A DNA stretch of 64,000 nucleotides, taken from Leptospira andrefontaineae. Lineage in GTDB: Bacteria > Spirochaetota > Leptospiria > Leptospirales > Leptospiraceae. Below, piece by piece: positions 8,684 through 18,508 of the stretch; position 1 is the stretch's first letter, and the number at the start of each line of letters is the position of its first letter. The notes below the pieces were generated by a model. That model searched no databases. It saw nothing but the letters and a program-made list of their open reading frames with translations, and had not been told where the DNA came from. The stretch is from NCBI RefSeq assembly GCF_004770105.1, contig NZ_RQEY01000001.1, positions 248,001-312,000 on the forward strand, given 5' to 3'. Position numbers and translations under genes: made by a program.

Positions 8684-11017
8684 CTATAGAGCCTGTATAA
8701 AAAATGATCCGGAAGAAGTTTTACTTCCTTCAAAACAAGTTCCTGCATCATCTTTGAAATCGAACCGGAAAGCATAATTTCCAGAAACATCCGCTGTGAA
8801 ACTCATATTCAAAGTACTCGCGCCTGTGATCCCCGACTGTAACAAAGATGAATTAGATGGTTTAGAAACTAACGTCCAGGTATATTGATAATTACCGGTA
8901 TTTGCCGAACAAACTGCCGAATCTGGATCAGACGATGTTGCCGCAGAAAGAGAACTAGAATTTCCAACTGTAGCAACGGAACTTCCATTAATCGCGACAA
9001 TCGGAGCCAAGTTTGCACGAAAAGTTGTAGCGGAAACAATGGAGGCCCACTGGGATCTATTTCCGGAAGGATCGTAGGCTCTAATGCAGAAGTAATATTG
9101 GCTATTAGATCCTAGTCCAGGAACAGTAAAGTTCAATGCAGTCCCGTTAGGTGTTGCGCCTATACTATTTTGTACTTCAAAAGCATTAGAGCAACTTATA
9201 TCGTCTGTAATCGGATTTCCTGAGTAACGAATTTCGTAAGCTGCAGAAGATCCTGTATTCCCATCGTTTCCAACGGCGGTCCAATTTAAACGAATCTGAG
9301 ATGCCGAAATAATAGTTGTACTAACCCCGGAAATATTTGCTGGTGGCGTTACATCCGGGCTTGGGTATGTTCTTGCAGAAATATTCGAACCAGTCCAAGA
9401 GTTCCTATTTCCTGCAGAATCAAATGCTCTTACGCAAAAATAATAGAGAGTGTTTGGAGAAAGGCCGCTAACATAATAATATTCTTGCAAACCGGCTAAC
9501 TTTGGAGTGATACCTGGGGACACGGCAGCAGCAGAGTCACATAATGCATTACTACTAATATTTGACGCGGAAGTTCGTATTTCATAAACCGCAGCAGCCC
9601 CTACGTTTCCATTATTACCAGGAGACGTCCAATTTAATAAAATTTTTGTGTGTCCCACTGCAGTTGCAGCTAATGTAGAAATATTATTCGGAACCAAAGT
9701 ATCCGCGATTTGAATATTAGCGTAATCGGAAAATCCTGGAAAAAATGAATAAACATTCGCTATTCCAGGATAAGTCGGGTTAAAAGTAGAGCCGGTCATT
9801 GTCCCAACATTCAAGCCATTGATTCCAACTCCAGTCTGTGAATAGGTAGCAGTTTCTATAAAAACTGGAAGACCAGAATTTTCTCCGCTGATCGAGAAAC
9901 TTACAGGATCTCCAATTGAAGTTAAAACTTCCTTTGGATAAATCGCAAATGTATCAATCGAGGGTAGATCTCCCGGGTTAGGAGTTGTATCCGAACCATC
10001 CGGAATAAGATCTCCATCGGCATCAGCCAATAATCCAATTCCAGGACTTAAATTGTCCGATGGGTCGTAAGAATTAGCTTGTTCCCATAGATCATTATAT
10101 CCATCCGCATCCTGATCCAATGTATAGCCAGAAATGATTGTGCTATCTCCAGTATCAGCCGGGAAAGAATAAGTGTTTGTGTTGGGAATTATACTAACGT
10201 TTCCAAAACTATCAGTGGCCAAAACCTGAAGCCTTAAGCCAGTAGGAGTATATGCTTCGATAGGGATCTCAGTACTGTAGAAGTCTGTAGCCCCTTCTTT
10301 AGTCATCAGATAAGAATTTAAACTTCCAGCAGGCTTACCTACGATTAATCTAACTTCTATTGAATCTAAATCCGGATCAGTAACTTCAACTCTAGCTTGG
10401 TAAGGAATGTAGCTAAGGCCAGGTTTAAAATTATATGATAACCCAGTTAAGATAGGTGCTAAATTTCCAGGTGGGGGAGATCCTGCTGCGAAAACGGAAA
10501 AAGTTCGAGATGTTATTTCAATAATCCCGTTCTGAATCGAGGATTTTACAGGAGTCCATCCTTTTGATAATCTCGCGCTAGATTCACTTTCCCTAGTTTT
10601 AGATGAGATAAATCCTTGGCTTTTATTCAAATTCAAATTCAAAGAATTAGCTAGAGCAGAATCAGTTTGGATACGAACTAATACATTCTTTTCAAATCTA
10701 AAGTCAGGCTCGAATTTATAAGCATCCGATACCGGGAGATATTTCCCGGGTAACGCAGAAGTATTTAACGAATATCGTGTAATTTTAAATTCGGTTTCAT
10801 TCAATACTGCTCCATCTGGAACCAAAACCTTAATTTTTCCATCGGTAGAAGCTATCTCCCCGCCTGACGATCCAATCTTGGCACTACCGACAATTTCCCC
10901 TGGAGTGGAAAATGAAAGCGCAAGTGCCAAGGATTTATTCTTCTCCGAATCTTTATCTCCCGACAATAGAGAACATGAAAGAACAAGTGATGTGCAGATA
11001 AGAGCCATTAATTTCAT
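8684..11017 (-). CDS. Surface lipoprotein paralogue without propeller (copy B)
   Basis: Middle member of the trio, 777 residues. ATG 11017 is chosen because MKLMALICTSLVLSC is a clean lipoprotein signal (Cys15) with AAGGGT about 15 bases upstream; the alternative ATG at 11053 overlaps the stop of copy A as TAATG and adds MFLLETVRVSSF. Domains in order: a ZU5-like domain (IKVLVPDGAVLNETEFKI); an Ig-like domain; a TSP3-like calcium loop (DQDADGYNDLWE, DADGDLIPDGSDT); a BIg2-like segment; two Fn3 domains (each with an 'RLNWT/LLNWT' strand and 'YYFCIRAYD'); and a PKD-like domain ending GTCFEGSKTSSGS. It stops exactly where the propeller begins in its two neighbours, so it is either a domain-boundary truncation or the ancestral form. 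Co-transcription with copies A and C is likely. Confidence 0.8.
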   Translation of the reverse strand: MKLMALICTSLVLSCSLLSGDKDSEKNKSLALALSFSTPGEIVGSAKIGSSGGEIASTDGKIKVLVPDGAVLNETEFKITRYSLNTSALPGKYLPVSDAYKFEPDFRFEKNVLVRIQTDSALANSLNLNLNKSQGFISSKTRESESSARLSKGWTPVKSSIQNGIIEITSRTFSVFAAGSPPPGNLAPILTGLSYNFKPGLSYIPYQARVEVTDPDLDSIEVRLIVGKPAGSLNSYLMTKEGATDFYSTEIPIEAYTPTGLRLQVLATDSFGNVSIIPNTNTYSFPADTGDSTIISGYTLDQDADGYNDLWEQANSYDPSDNLSPGIGLLADADGDLIPDGSDTTPNPGDLPSIDTFAIYPKEVLTSIGDPVSFSISGENSGLPVFIETATYSQTGVGINGLNVGTMTGSTFNPTYPGIANVYSFFPGFSDYANIQIADTLVPNNISTLAATAVGHTKILLNWTSPGNNGNVGAAAVYEIRTSASNISSNALCDSAAAVSPGITPKLAGLQEYYYVSGLSPNTLYYFCVRAFDSAGNRNSWTGSNISARTYPSPDVTPPANISGVSTTIISASQIRLNWTAVGNDGNTGSSAAYEIRYSGNPITDDISCSNAFEVQNSIGATPNGTALNFTVPGLGSNSQYYFCIRAYDPSGNRSQWASIVSATTFRANLAPIVAINGSSVATVGNSSSLSAATSSDPDSAVCSANTGNYQYTWTLVSKPSNSSLLQSGITGASTLNMSFTADVSGNYAFRFDFKDDAGTCFEGSKTSSGSFFIQAL

Positions 11018-11052
11018 AAAGCTGCTAACCCTTACCGTTTCCAGGAGAAACA

Positions 11053-14000
11053 TTAATCTTCCCTCACGTAGATATAAACAGCACCCGAGTCAACAGTACT
11101 ATTATCACCACTGCTGGTAGTACCATTTGTAATTGTAGTTTGATTGGAGTCTTCAAAAGGAGCACCAATTGCAATCGTGTTATTTGATACAGCCACACTA
11201 ACACCAAAGCCATCCCCTGCATTGATATTACTAGGTTTGAAATATGCCTCTGGTTCCCATACGCCAGTTATAGGATTCCTTTTGAAAGAAAAGACCGCTC
11301 CCGCAGCGGGAAAGCTAGTATCCGTACCGACTTTCTTGTCGTAAAGAATTCGATTTTCAGCTGAAGCATCCCCCTTTGCTCCGACAAATGCTCTGTCCCC
11401 ATTAATAACTACATGTGTTCCAAATTGCATTCCTGAAATAGGATAAGGCGATTTTAAATAGGTACTAGTCATAGAGCTTTGAGCCCAATAAGCGGTATTT
11501 TGATCGCGATCGAATATATATGCAGCTCCAACGTCTGTTCCGAAATTATCCGTCCAAACTCCTTGGATCGGATATAGTGAATCTTCAAACGGAGATCCAA
11601 CTATAAGTCGATTATTATTAAGCGATACAGAAGTTCCAAAACTATCAGAAGTCCCTACATTCAAAACTTTAATGTATGCTTCATGGTACCATACTAACCC
11701 CGAATATCGATAAATATAAACAGCGCCAGAATCAGCCATTCCGGTATTGGTACTATCTGGTGGCGTTCCATTGGTAATTGTAGTAACATTATTCGATTCA
11801 GCGGCATCACCAATCGCAATAGTATCGCCGGAAACCTGTAACATTTTGCCGAAAGAGGTTCCTACCCTTGGATTGAAAGGTTTAATATATGCCTCTTGTT
11901 TCCATAATAAATCGGAACCTCTACGATATACAAAAATGGATCCACCCGGCGTTGCTAAACTAGTATTAGCTGAAGAAGTTGTTCCGTTTGTTATAGTATT
12001 CTGATTACTCAAATCGTCAGGAGCTCGGACCGCCAATAAATTACCATCCAATGAGAGCCTACGTCCAAAATCTCCGGAAGTATTACTCGATTTTATGTAT
12101 GCTTCCTGAACCCATGTGCTTCCAGTTCTTCTGTAGAGAAAGACTGCCCCTCTATTAGTTCCCGTGTTATTTGTACTAGAAGTTGTACCATTTGTGATAG
12201 TCGTTTGATTACTATCGTCGCCCTCCGCACCTACTGCAATTAAATCGCCAGAAATATCAACAGCAGAACCAAAATGATCAGCCGAATTAATATTTCCTGG
12301 TTTTAGATAGGCTTCTTGTGCCCAGTTACTACCCGTACGCTTATAAACATAAACAGCGCCAGCATTACTCAAAGAATTATTGTCGGTTGGATTTATCGTA
12401 CCATTTGTAATCGTTGCAATGGAACTGTCTTCGAGCTGAACCCCGACAACCAATGTATCTCCATCGATATCTATTGAATTGAAAAGCTGGGCTCCTTCAT
12501 TTAAATAATTATATCCACCGAATTGATCATCTGCACCTGCATTCCATGGTTTTATGTATGCTTGTTGCACATAACGAGGGATCACCTTTACCGAAAAGGT
12601 AAATAGCTTTTGTTTTGCCCCGCCGAAACAGGATCCTGCGTCATCTATAAAAGAAAGACCGAAAGTATAATCCCCAGTAACATCTGGAGTAACGTTTGAT
12701 TTTCTAGTACCGGCAGAAGAAAAAGATCCACTGGTTAAAGCGGAAGTAGGAGGCTTTTTCAATATAGACCATTGGTATTGATAATTGCTGGTATTGGCAT
12801 TACAGAATGTTCCATCCGAATCAACAGAATCATTATAATCTAATCTGATCTGGTTATTCTTTGCGGCAATAAATGATCCCGCATCATAAATAAGTTTCCA
12901 ATCTAATGGATTCTCAAAAGGAGAATAGATATTTGCTTTCAACGAAACCGTTGGAGCAATATTTTCAGGATATGTAGCAGCCGTTAAAATAGAACTTCCC
13001 CATGTGCTTCTATTATTCGAATCGTCGTAAGCTCGAACGCAGAAATAATAAACGGAACTATTTCCTAAATTTCGAACTATAAATGAAACAGGGGTTCCGT
13101 TAGTAAACGGCTGGACATCATTCAACACGTCTATGGCAGAAGTACATTGGCTATCTGAAGTAATAGGACTTCCGGAATATCTAATTTCGTAAGCAGATGC
13201 AGCGCCAGTATTTCCATCATCTCCTACCGCGTTCCAATTCAATTGAATCGAATCAGAGCCTACCGGAGAAGCCGATATAGTAAGAATGTTTGCAGGAGGA
13301 GTGCTATCGGGAGAAGAATAGGTTCGAGCAGAAATAGAAACTGCTGCGTTCCAATTCGCGCGGTTTCCCGCATAATCGTATGCTCTAATACAGAAATGAT
13401 ATGTTGTATTCGGAGATAATCCGTTAATATTCAAAATTTCTGTTATACCAGCAGGTTTTGGAGTTAAGCCGTGATAAACTGCAGTCGCAGCATCACAAGT
13501 GGTATTATTTGTAATTGCAGTAGTTGATCTACGAATCTCATAGGCGGCGGCAGAACCTACTGCCCCATTATCGCCAGGCGCTGTCCAAGTTAGCCTAACT
13601 TTAGTTGTTGAAATTGCATACGCTCCTAAATCGGAGATTGCATTCGGGCCAACAGTATCATAAACTGATAAGTTTGAAGCGACGTTCAAGGCGCCTGAAG
13701 TAACGGTAACAGTTGCAATACCTGGTCCCGTAGCTCCAAAAACTGAATTTGTTAGAGTTCCTGGAGAAGTCCCACTTGGTCCAAAACCAGATAAGTTATA
13801 TGTAGCATTCTCAACAAATACCTGAGTTGGGGGAGCTCCGCTAATAAATCCTTGCACTCCAAATCCAACAGATTCACCAATAGAAAGACTAACAGCATCA
13901 GGATATAAATAAATACTATTTAAAGTAAGAGAAGAAGGGCCTGTTGGAGTAGAGTCTGCAATGTTAGGAAGTCCATCAGAATCGGAGTCTGTCAATGCTC

Positions 14001-14991
14001 CAATACCCGGACTCGCGTTGGAACTTGGATTATAAGCATTTGCTACTTCCCAAATATCCAAATATCCGTCATTATCTTGGTCCGCATCGTATCCCGCAAC
14101 ATAAGGAGCACCGGCATCCGTCGGATAGGTAAAGGTATTATTAGGAATACGTGAATTATTTCCGTAACTATCAATTGCTAAGATTTGAAATAAAATTCCA
14201 TCAGTGCCAGAAAGAGAATACACTTGGAACGGAATATTAGCACTATAATAATCCGTTCCAGGTTCCTGGGTAAGATTATAGGCGTTAATTGTACCACCTG
14301 TCTTTCCAATCAAAAGTTTTGCAGCAAAGCTATCCCCTTCCGGATCAATAATTTTTGCCCGGATCTTATTCGGAACATAGCTTAAGTTAGGTGCAAAAAA
14401 ATAAGTGGCGCCACTAATTATAGGAGCCAAGTTTCCTTGTGGCGGAGTCCCTGCGCCAAAGATAGAGAAGGTGCGAGAAGAGAATTCAATTCTTCCTCCT
14501 TTTAATTTAGAAGGAATAGGATTCCAACCAGAAAGTCTAGCTGAACCTTCTGCTTCAGAAGTATCCGATGAAATAAATGCGCTGCTTTTTTTCTTATTTA
14601 AATTTAATGACTCAACTTTTGATGAATCTAATAAAATGGAAATTGTAACATCCTTTTTAAATCGATAAGAGGGAGTAATTTCGTATGCGTCCGAGCTAGG
14701 AAGATAACTTCCAGGATATGAACTAGATATTACTGAAGATTTTCGAATTTCAAACTTTTCCTCGGAATCCATCGCCCCTTGAGGAATAAACACCTGAATC
14801 TTTTTATCTTCCGAAACAATATAAGAGCCCTCTGGCTTTCCGAAGCCAGTCGCCACAACAACACCTGGACTTAATCCAAGCTTTTTTAGTTTATCAACAT
14901 CATTAGCATCGTTAAATAAATAATCGCAATTAAAATGAATCGCACCCAAGACAATCATCATTATCAAATAATATGATTTGCTAATTTTCAT
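11053..14991 (-). CDS. Giant surface lipoprotein with ZU5-like, TSP3, two Fn3, PKD and seven-bladed FG-GAP propeller (copy A)
   Basis: First gene of the trio, 1312 residues. ATG 14991 gives MKISKSYYLIMMIVLGAIHFNC with lipid Cys22; the frame start at 15021 adds ten polar residues. Layout: a ZU5-like domain (IQVFIPQGAMDSEEKFEI); an Ig-like domain; TSP3-type loops (DQDNDGYLDIWE, DSDSDGLPN); a BIg2-like segment; two Fn3 domains; a PKD-like domain (GSCFGGAKQK); then seven FG-GAP blades. Five of the seven blades hold the insert motif TITNGT between 'LIAVGAEGDDSN' and 'GAVFLYRR'. The regular 'D-x-S/D-x-N' loops before the insert are the positions where FG-GAP blades usually bind calcium. Likely displayed on the cell surface; whether it binds host, matrix or other cells is unknown. 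AGAAG and GAGG lie just upstream of the start as possible ribosome sites. Confidence 0.8.
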   Translation of the reverse strand: MKISKSYYLIMMIVLGAIHFNCDYLFNDANDVDKLKKLGLSPGVVVATGFGKPEGSYIVSEDKKIQVFIPQGAMDSEEKFEIRKSSVISSSYPGSYLPSSDAYEITPSYRFKKDVTISILLDSSKVESLNLNKKKSSAFISSDTSEAEGSARLSGWNPIPSKLKGGRIEFSSRTFSIFGAGTPPQGNLAPIISGATYFFAPNLSYVPNKIRAKIIDPEGDSFAAKLLIGKTGGTINAYNLTQEPGTDYYSANIPFQVYSLSGTDGILFQILAIDSYGNNSRIPNNTFTYPTDAGAPYVAGYDADQDNDGYLDIWEVANAYNPSSNASPGIGALTDSDSDGLPNIADSTPTGPSSLTLNSIYLYPDAVSLSIGESVGFGVQGFISGAPPTQVFVENATYNLSGFGPSGTSPGTLTNSVFGATGPGIATVTVTSGALNVASNLSVYDTVGPNAISDLGAYAISTTKVRLTWTAPGDNGAVGSAAAYEIRRSTTAITNNTTCDAATAVYHGLTPKPAGITEILNINGLSPNTTYHFCIRAYDYAGNRANWNAAVSISARTYSSPDSTPPANILTISASPVGSDSIQLNWNAVGDDGNTGAASAYEIRYSGSPITSDSQCTSAIDVLNDVQPFTNGTPVSFIVRNLGNSSVYYFCVRAYDDSNNRSTWGSSILTAATYPENIAPTVSLKANIYSPFENPLDWKLIYDAGSFIAAKNNQIRLDYNDSVDSDGTFCNANTSNYQYQWSILKKPPTSALTSGSFSSAGTRKSNVTPDVTGDYTFGLSFIDDAGSCFGGAKQKLFTFSVKVIPRYVQQAYIKPWNAGADDQFGGYNYLNEGAQLFNSIDIDGDTLVVGVQLEDSSIATITNGTINPTDNNSLSNAGAVYVYKRTGSNWAQEAYLKPGNINSADHFGSAVDISGDLIAVGAEGDDSNQTTITNGTTSSTNNTGTNRGAVFLYRRTGSTWVQEAYIKSSNTSGDFGRRLSLDGNLLAVRAPDDLSNQNTITNGTTSSANTSLATPGGSIFVYRRGSDLLWKQEAYIKPFNPRVGTSFGKMLQVSGDTIAIGDAAESNNVTTITNGTPPDSTNTGMADSGAVYIYRYSGLVWYHEAYIKVLNVGTSDSFGTSVSLNNNRLIVGSPFEDSLYPIQGVWTDNFGTDVGAAYIFDRDQNTAYWAQSSMTSTYLKSPYPISGMQFGTHVVINGDRAFVGAKGDASAENRILYDKKVGTDTSFPAAGAVFSFKRNPITGVWEPEAYFKPSNINAGDGFGVSVAVSNNTIAIGAPFEDSNQTTITNGTTSSGDNSTVDSGAVYIYVRED

Positions 14992-15032
14992 AACTTCTGA
15001 ACCTCGCGCAAAATTGCACAAATATCGGGCAT

Positions 15033-15038
15033 TTTATA
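15033..15038 (-). promoter_or_regulatory. Candidate -10 element of the lipoprotein trio
   Basis: On the minus strand TATAAA (followed by ATGCC) lies about 40 bases upstream of the ATG at 14991. The best -35 at 17-base spacing is only TTCCAT. The gap of 187 bases between AgmX and copy A is the only sizeable one in this run, so a promoter is expected here. Confidence 0.3.
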
Positions 15039-15107
15039 GCGATTCCTGGACAATAATGGAATTTGGCGAGAAAAAAAGGAAGGTAATGTTTTTTTTATTT
15101 CATATGA

Positions 15108-15153
15108 CACCCAACGCTTAAGAAAAATATCCCAAAATGGATAACGTTGGGTG
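15108..15153. repeat. Nested inverted repeat between AgmX gene and lipoprotein copy A
   Basis: CACCCAACG (15108-15116) and CGTTGGGTG (15145-15153) are perfect 9-base arms. Inside the loop TATCC (15128-15132) and GGATA (15139-15143) form a second small stem. On the transcribed minus strand the structure is followed by an A-rich rather than a T-rich stretch, so it is not a standard intrinsic terminator. It could stabilise the 3' end of the AgmX mRNA or act in the leader of the lipoprotein mRNA. Confidence 0.5.
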
Positions 15154-15178
15154 ACCCAAGTATAAATTAAAATTTGTT

Positions 15179-15640
15179 TTATTCGGTTTTCTTAAAGAAA
15201 AACTTATAAAATACGTAAGTCTTTCTTCCGGTTGGAGGTTCAGGAAAGTTCCAGGATTTAATTTCAGCAACAATACATTCACCGAAACTCTGATCGGCGA
15301 AATCCGACTGAACGACCTCTGGGCGGTAAGGATCTCCGTCTGGTTCAACTTGCCAGTCCACTACAACCTTTCCGTCCGTTATAATAGGCTTACTTTCCAA
15401 AAACTTATTGTAACAAGCCTGTATTTTACCTGTATTCTTAGAAATAGTGTTGTTTACCTCATTCTTGATATAGGGATCCGATTCTCCTTGGTTCCGAGAG
15501 TTCCGATAATATTCAACGGGCAAGTTTGGTTCAGTTCTTTGAATAAAAAGATATGCAATAATTCCTAAATTAAAAATGATCAGTGCAATAATTGCTGCAG
15601 ATTTCAACTGCTCCTTAGATAAACTTTCTTTCAAATTCAT
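15179..15640 (-). CDS. AgmX/PglI C-terminal domain protein, TonB-like, membrane-anchored
   Basis: A protein of 153 residues with one N-terminal membrane segment (about 14-34, AAIIALIIFNLGIIAYLF) and a periplasmic domain. The domain has the AgmX/PglI pattern: an early CYNKFL, then GKVVVDWQVEPDGD, VVQSDF, ECIVAEIKSWNFPEPPTG. The paired Cys residues, the 'W-x-F-P' motif and the TonB-like fold are the family signature. Such proteins occur with gliding, secretion or glycosylation machinery; the precise function is unknown. The start is supported by a strong ribosome site (AAAGGAG, 8 bases before ATG). The gene lies 14 bases after the DUF2723 gene, so the two are probably one operon. Confidence 0.8.
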   Translation of the reverse strand: MNLKESLSKEQLKSAAIIALIIFNLGIIAYLFIQRTEPNLPVEYYRNSRNQGESDPYIKNEVNNTISKNTGKIQACYNKFLESKPIITDGKVVVDWQVEPDGDPYRPEVVQSDFADQSFGECIVAEIKSWNFPEPPTGRKTYVFYKFFFKKTE

Positions 15641-15654
15641 TCAAATATCTCCTT

Positions 15655-17730
15655 TTACTTGCTACAGACTTTTTGGCGAGTTTCCGTTAGACTCTTACTC
15701 AACCCAAGGGAAAGCTGTCTATCTATTTCCTCCATTGTGTACAAAAGAGGATGATCACATTTTTTCATTCGAGAGGCGATTGGAATTGCGATCTGAATTC
15801 CTTCCTTCATTAAAATTTCCATTCTTCGATTGTCCATACCTGAATTAACCCAATGCACTCGATTAATCAAAAATTGCCTTACAATATCTGCTTGTTCTGA
15901 GACATACAAATCTTTCAAATACGGTATCACTTTTAAAAAATATTCATCAGATTCAGGAAACTTCTTCTCGTAAGCATTCAGAGACTGGGCCGCCATTAAG
16001 ATACAAACAGGAATATATTCAAAGGCCGTATGATACATTCGAGCCTCGACTACAATTTTACAATATTCGCCTACAATCTGGTTTCGATAATAACTCCAAA
16101 TTTTACGGTCTTTAAAAGTCAAAATCTCCCTATCCAATTCTGAAATAGCAAAACGATAAGTTTTCTCAGAGATACCATCCGGTTGAGGAGTATTCGAAAT
16201 TTCATAAACAAGCCCTCTATAAGAATAAGATAATGGAAAAGGAGCTGTTTTATCATCAAAAGCTACGATTTTTTTCGTTGTGAACACCTTTATCCCTTTG
16301 TCCAATCTATGAGAAATATAGTTTAAAAGCGGAATTCTTCGTGACTCGTTTGTATTATTGAACCTTCTATCAAAAATTTTTCTCGGCAACATAGCTGCTA
16401 ATTGAGAGTTAAGTTCTAAATCTGGTCTAAAATTTTCGCCATAATGAGCATATGCGATCTCTGGAGCATCCATATCGCTATGAACTAATAAAGATGATTT
16501 TGCAGGCAGCTCACTTAATACTTCCTTAGCATAAGAATAAGCGAATTTATCCGTGGACTGCTGGACTTTCCAAATAGTTTTATAAAAGAAAAATCCTAAA
16601 ATGAAAATAAGTATAAGAATCGAAAACGAACGCTTATATAAGGAAGAAGAAATATATTTTAGAAAAAAGTCCCAGCCAATTGCAAAATAAATACATAGAG
16701 CCAGAAGAGGGGTTATATTATAGAATCGATATAAATCTTTAGTTAAAGCATTCCACTCTGCCCTCCATAGGAATAGCAGAAATACCGAATTCGAAAGTAA
16801 GGCTAAGAATAAAGAAACCGATCTAAGTCTTCCTATCAAAACAAAAGAAAGAATGAAGCCCACCAGAGAAATAAATAAGCCAAAATAAACAAGATCTTCC
16901 GCGGAGAATGAGATAAATCCGACTATAAATTCTACTGAATCCTTAAAAGTTGCAGTAGAAAATACATTAGAGTCTTCTCGATCCTTCCTAAGCAAAACAT
17001 AAAAAAAATCGCCTAAACTGCGAATAGGCCCTAAAAATAAAAAATCAGTAAAATAATGAGCTACGAAAAAATACAAATACGGAGTTAACCCTAAGAGAAA
17101 ACCGAAAATTAGAAAATATTTATATTCGAATACTTTCTTTCTCTCAGACCATAAAATTGGAAGAAATGAAAATGAGCTTAACACTGCTAAGGGCCAATGG
17201 CAGGACATACTCAGTCCCGAAAAAAGACCGAATAACAATATATGAGTTTTAATCTTCGATTCTTCAAATTTTATTAAGTAAAACCACGAAAGCAGAAAGA
17301 GAAATGAATTTAGAATATAGACTTCTGCCACTACCGATTGATAAACGACAGTAAAAGCGGAACCAAATAACACTGCAGCAAGCAAAGAAGAATCAAGACT
17401 ATATTTCCATCTGCGTACAAATAAGTATAATAAAGTGGCTGTTCCAGCTCCCAGAAGACAATTCATGAAATGAACCTGAAAAGCAGGAGATCCCCAAAAT
17501 ATAAGTGATGATACAATCTTGCCTAATAATGAGTATAAAGGATATCCCGGCGGATGTGCAATTCCTGCGTTAAGAGCCACCAAGAGAAAAGATCCGGAAT
17601 CTTCGAAGGTAACATGAGATGGCGCGATGTAAGAATAAGAAATTAAGAAAAAAAGAAATAACAGAATAGAAACGGACCTGTCTGTATTTTTCTCAAAAAG
17701 ATAGCCAATCGAATCTACGGCAGATTTCAT
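15655..17730 (-). CDS. DUF2723-family polytopic membrane protein, glycosyltransferase-like
   Basis: About 691 residues with a hydrophobic N-terminal two-thirds (roughly ten or more membrane segments) and a soluble C-terminal third. The N-terminus carries the DUF2723 hallmark: an acidic residue after the first membrane span (FEDSGSFLLVALNAGI) and then AHPPGYPLYSLLGK. These are related to GT-C protein O-mannosyltransferases, which use polyprenyl-phosphate sugars in the membrane. The donor and acceptor are unknown. The frame opens with a TTG at 17772; I prefer the ATG at 17730, though neither has an obvious ribosome site. It precedes AgmX and the lipoprotein trio on the same strand, which suggests, but does not show, that it glycosylates an envelope component. 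Confidence 0.75.
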   Translation of the reverse strand: MKSAVDSIGYLFEKNTDRSVSILLFLFFLISYSYIAPSHVTFEDSGSFLLVALNAGIAHPPGYPLYSLLGKIVSSLIFWGSPAFQVHFMNCLLGAGTATLLYLFVRRWKYSLDSSLLAAVLFGSAFTVVYQSVVAEVYILNSFLFLLSWFYLIKFEESKIKTHILLFGLFSGLSMSCHWPLAVLSSFSFLPILWSERKKVFEYKYFLIFGFLLGLTPYLYFFVAHYFTDFLFLGPIRSLGDFFYVLLRKDREDSNVFSTATFKDSVEFIVGFISFSAEDLVYFGLFISLVGFILSFVLIGRLRSVSLFLALLSNSVFLLFLWRAEWNALTKDLYRFYNITPLLALCIYFAIGWDFFLKYISSSLYKRSFSILILIFILGFFFYKTIWKVQQSTDKFAYSYAKEVLSELPAKSSLLVHSDMDAPEIAYAHYGENFRPDLELNSQLAAMLPRKIFDRRFNNTNESRRIPLLNYISHRLDKGIKVFTTKKIVAFDDKTAPFPLSYSYRGLVYEISNTPQPDGISEKTYRFAISELDREILTFKDRKIWSYYRNQIVGEYCKIVVEARMYHTAFEYIPVCILMAAQSLNAYEKKFPESDEYFLKVIPYLKDLYVSEQADIVRQFLINRVHWVNSGMDNRRMEILMKEGIQIAIPIASRMKKCDHPLLYTMEEIDRQLSLGLSKSLTETRQKVCSK

Positions 17731-17849
17731 ACTAGAATTGCGAAAACTTTGTCTATACAAGTCATTTGGCAATATATAATTATATTTTCGTAATCTCTAA
17801 ATAAGACAATTATAGTGAGAATTCGGGTCTAATTTAACAGTATGCACAA

Positions 17850-17885
17850 AAATAAAAAACCCCGATGTCGTTTCCAACACCGGGG
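17850..17885 (-). terminator. Intrinsic terminator of the ribosomal cluster (after rplQ)
   Basis: Arms CCCCGATGT (17860-17868) and ACACCGGGG (17877-17885) pair with one mismatch around an 8-base loop. On the minus strand the stem is followed by TTTTTTATTTTTG. It sits 37 bases beyond the stop codon of rplQ. Confidence 0.9.
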
Positions 17886-17921
17886 CCCACATATCTCCCA
17901 TCTCTTCGGGGATTATATATA

Positions 17922-18506
<585 letters not shown>

Positions 18507-18508
18507 AT

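Noticed and set aside
4712..14991. Regular repeated DNA in the propeller genes, considered as a CRISPR or tandem-repeat array
   Set aside because: The repeats are in frame, diverged and spaced by about 70 codons, and encode propeller blades; there are no short identical repeats with unique spacers.
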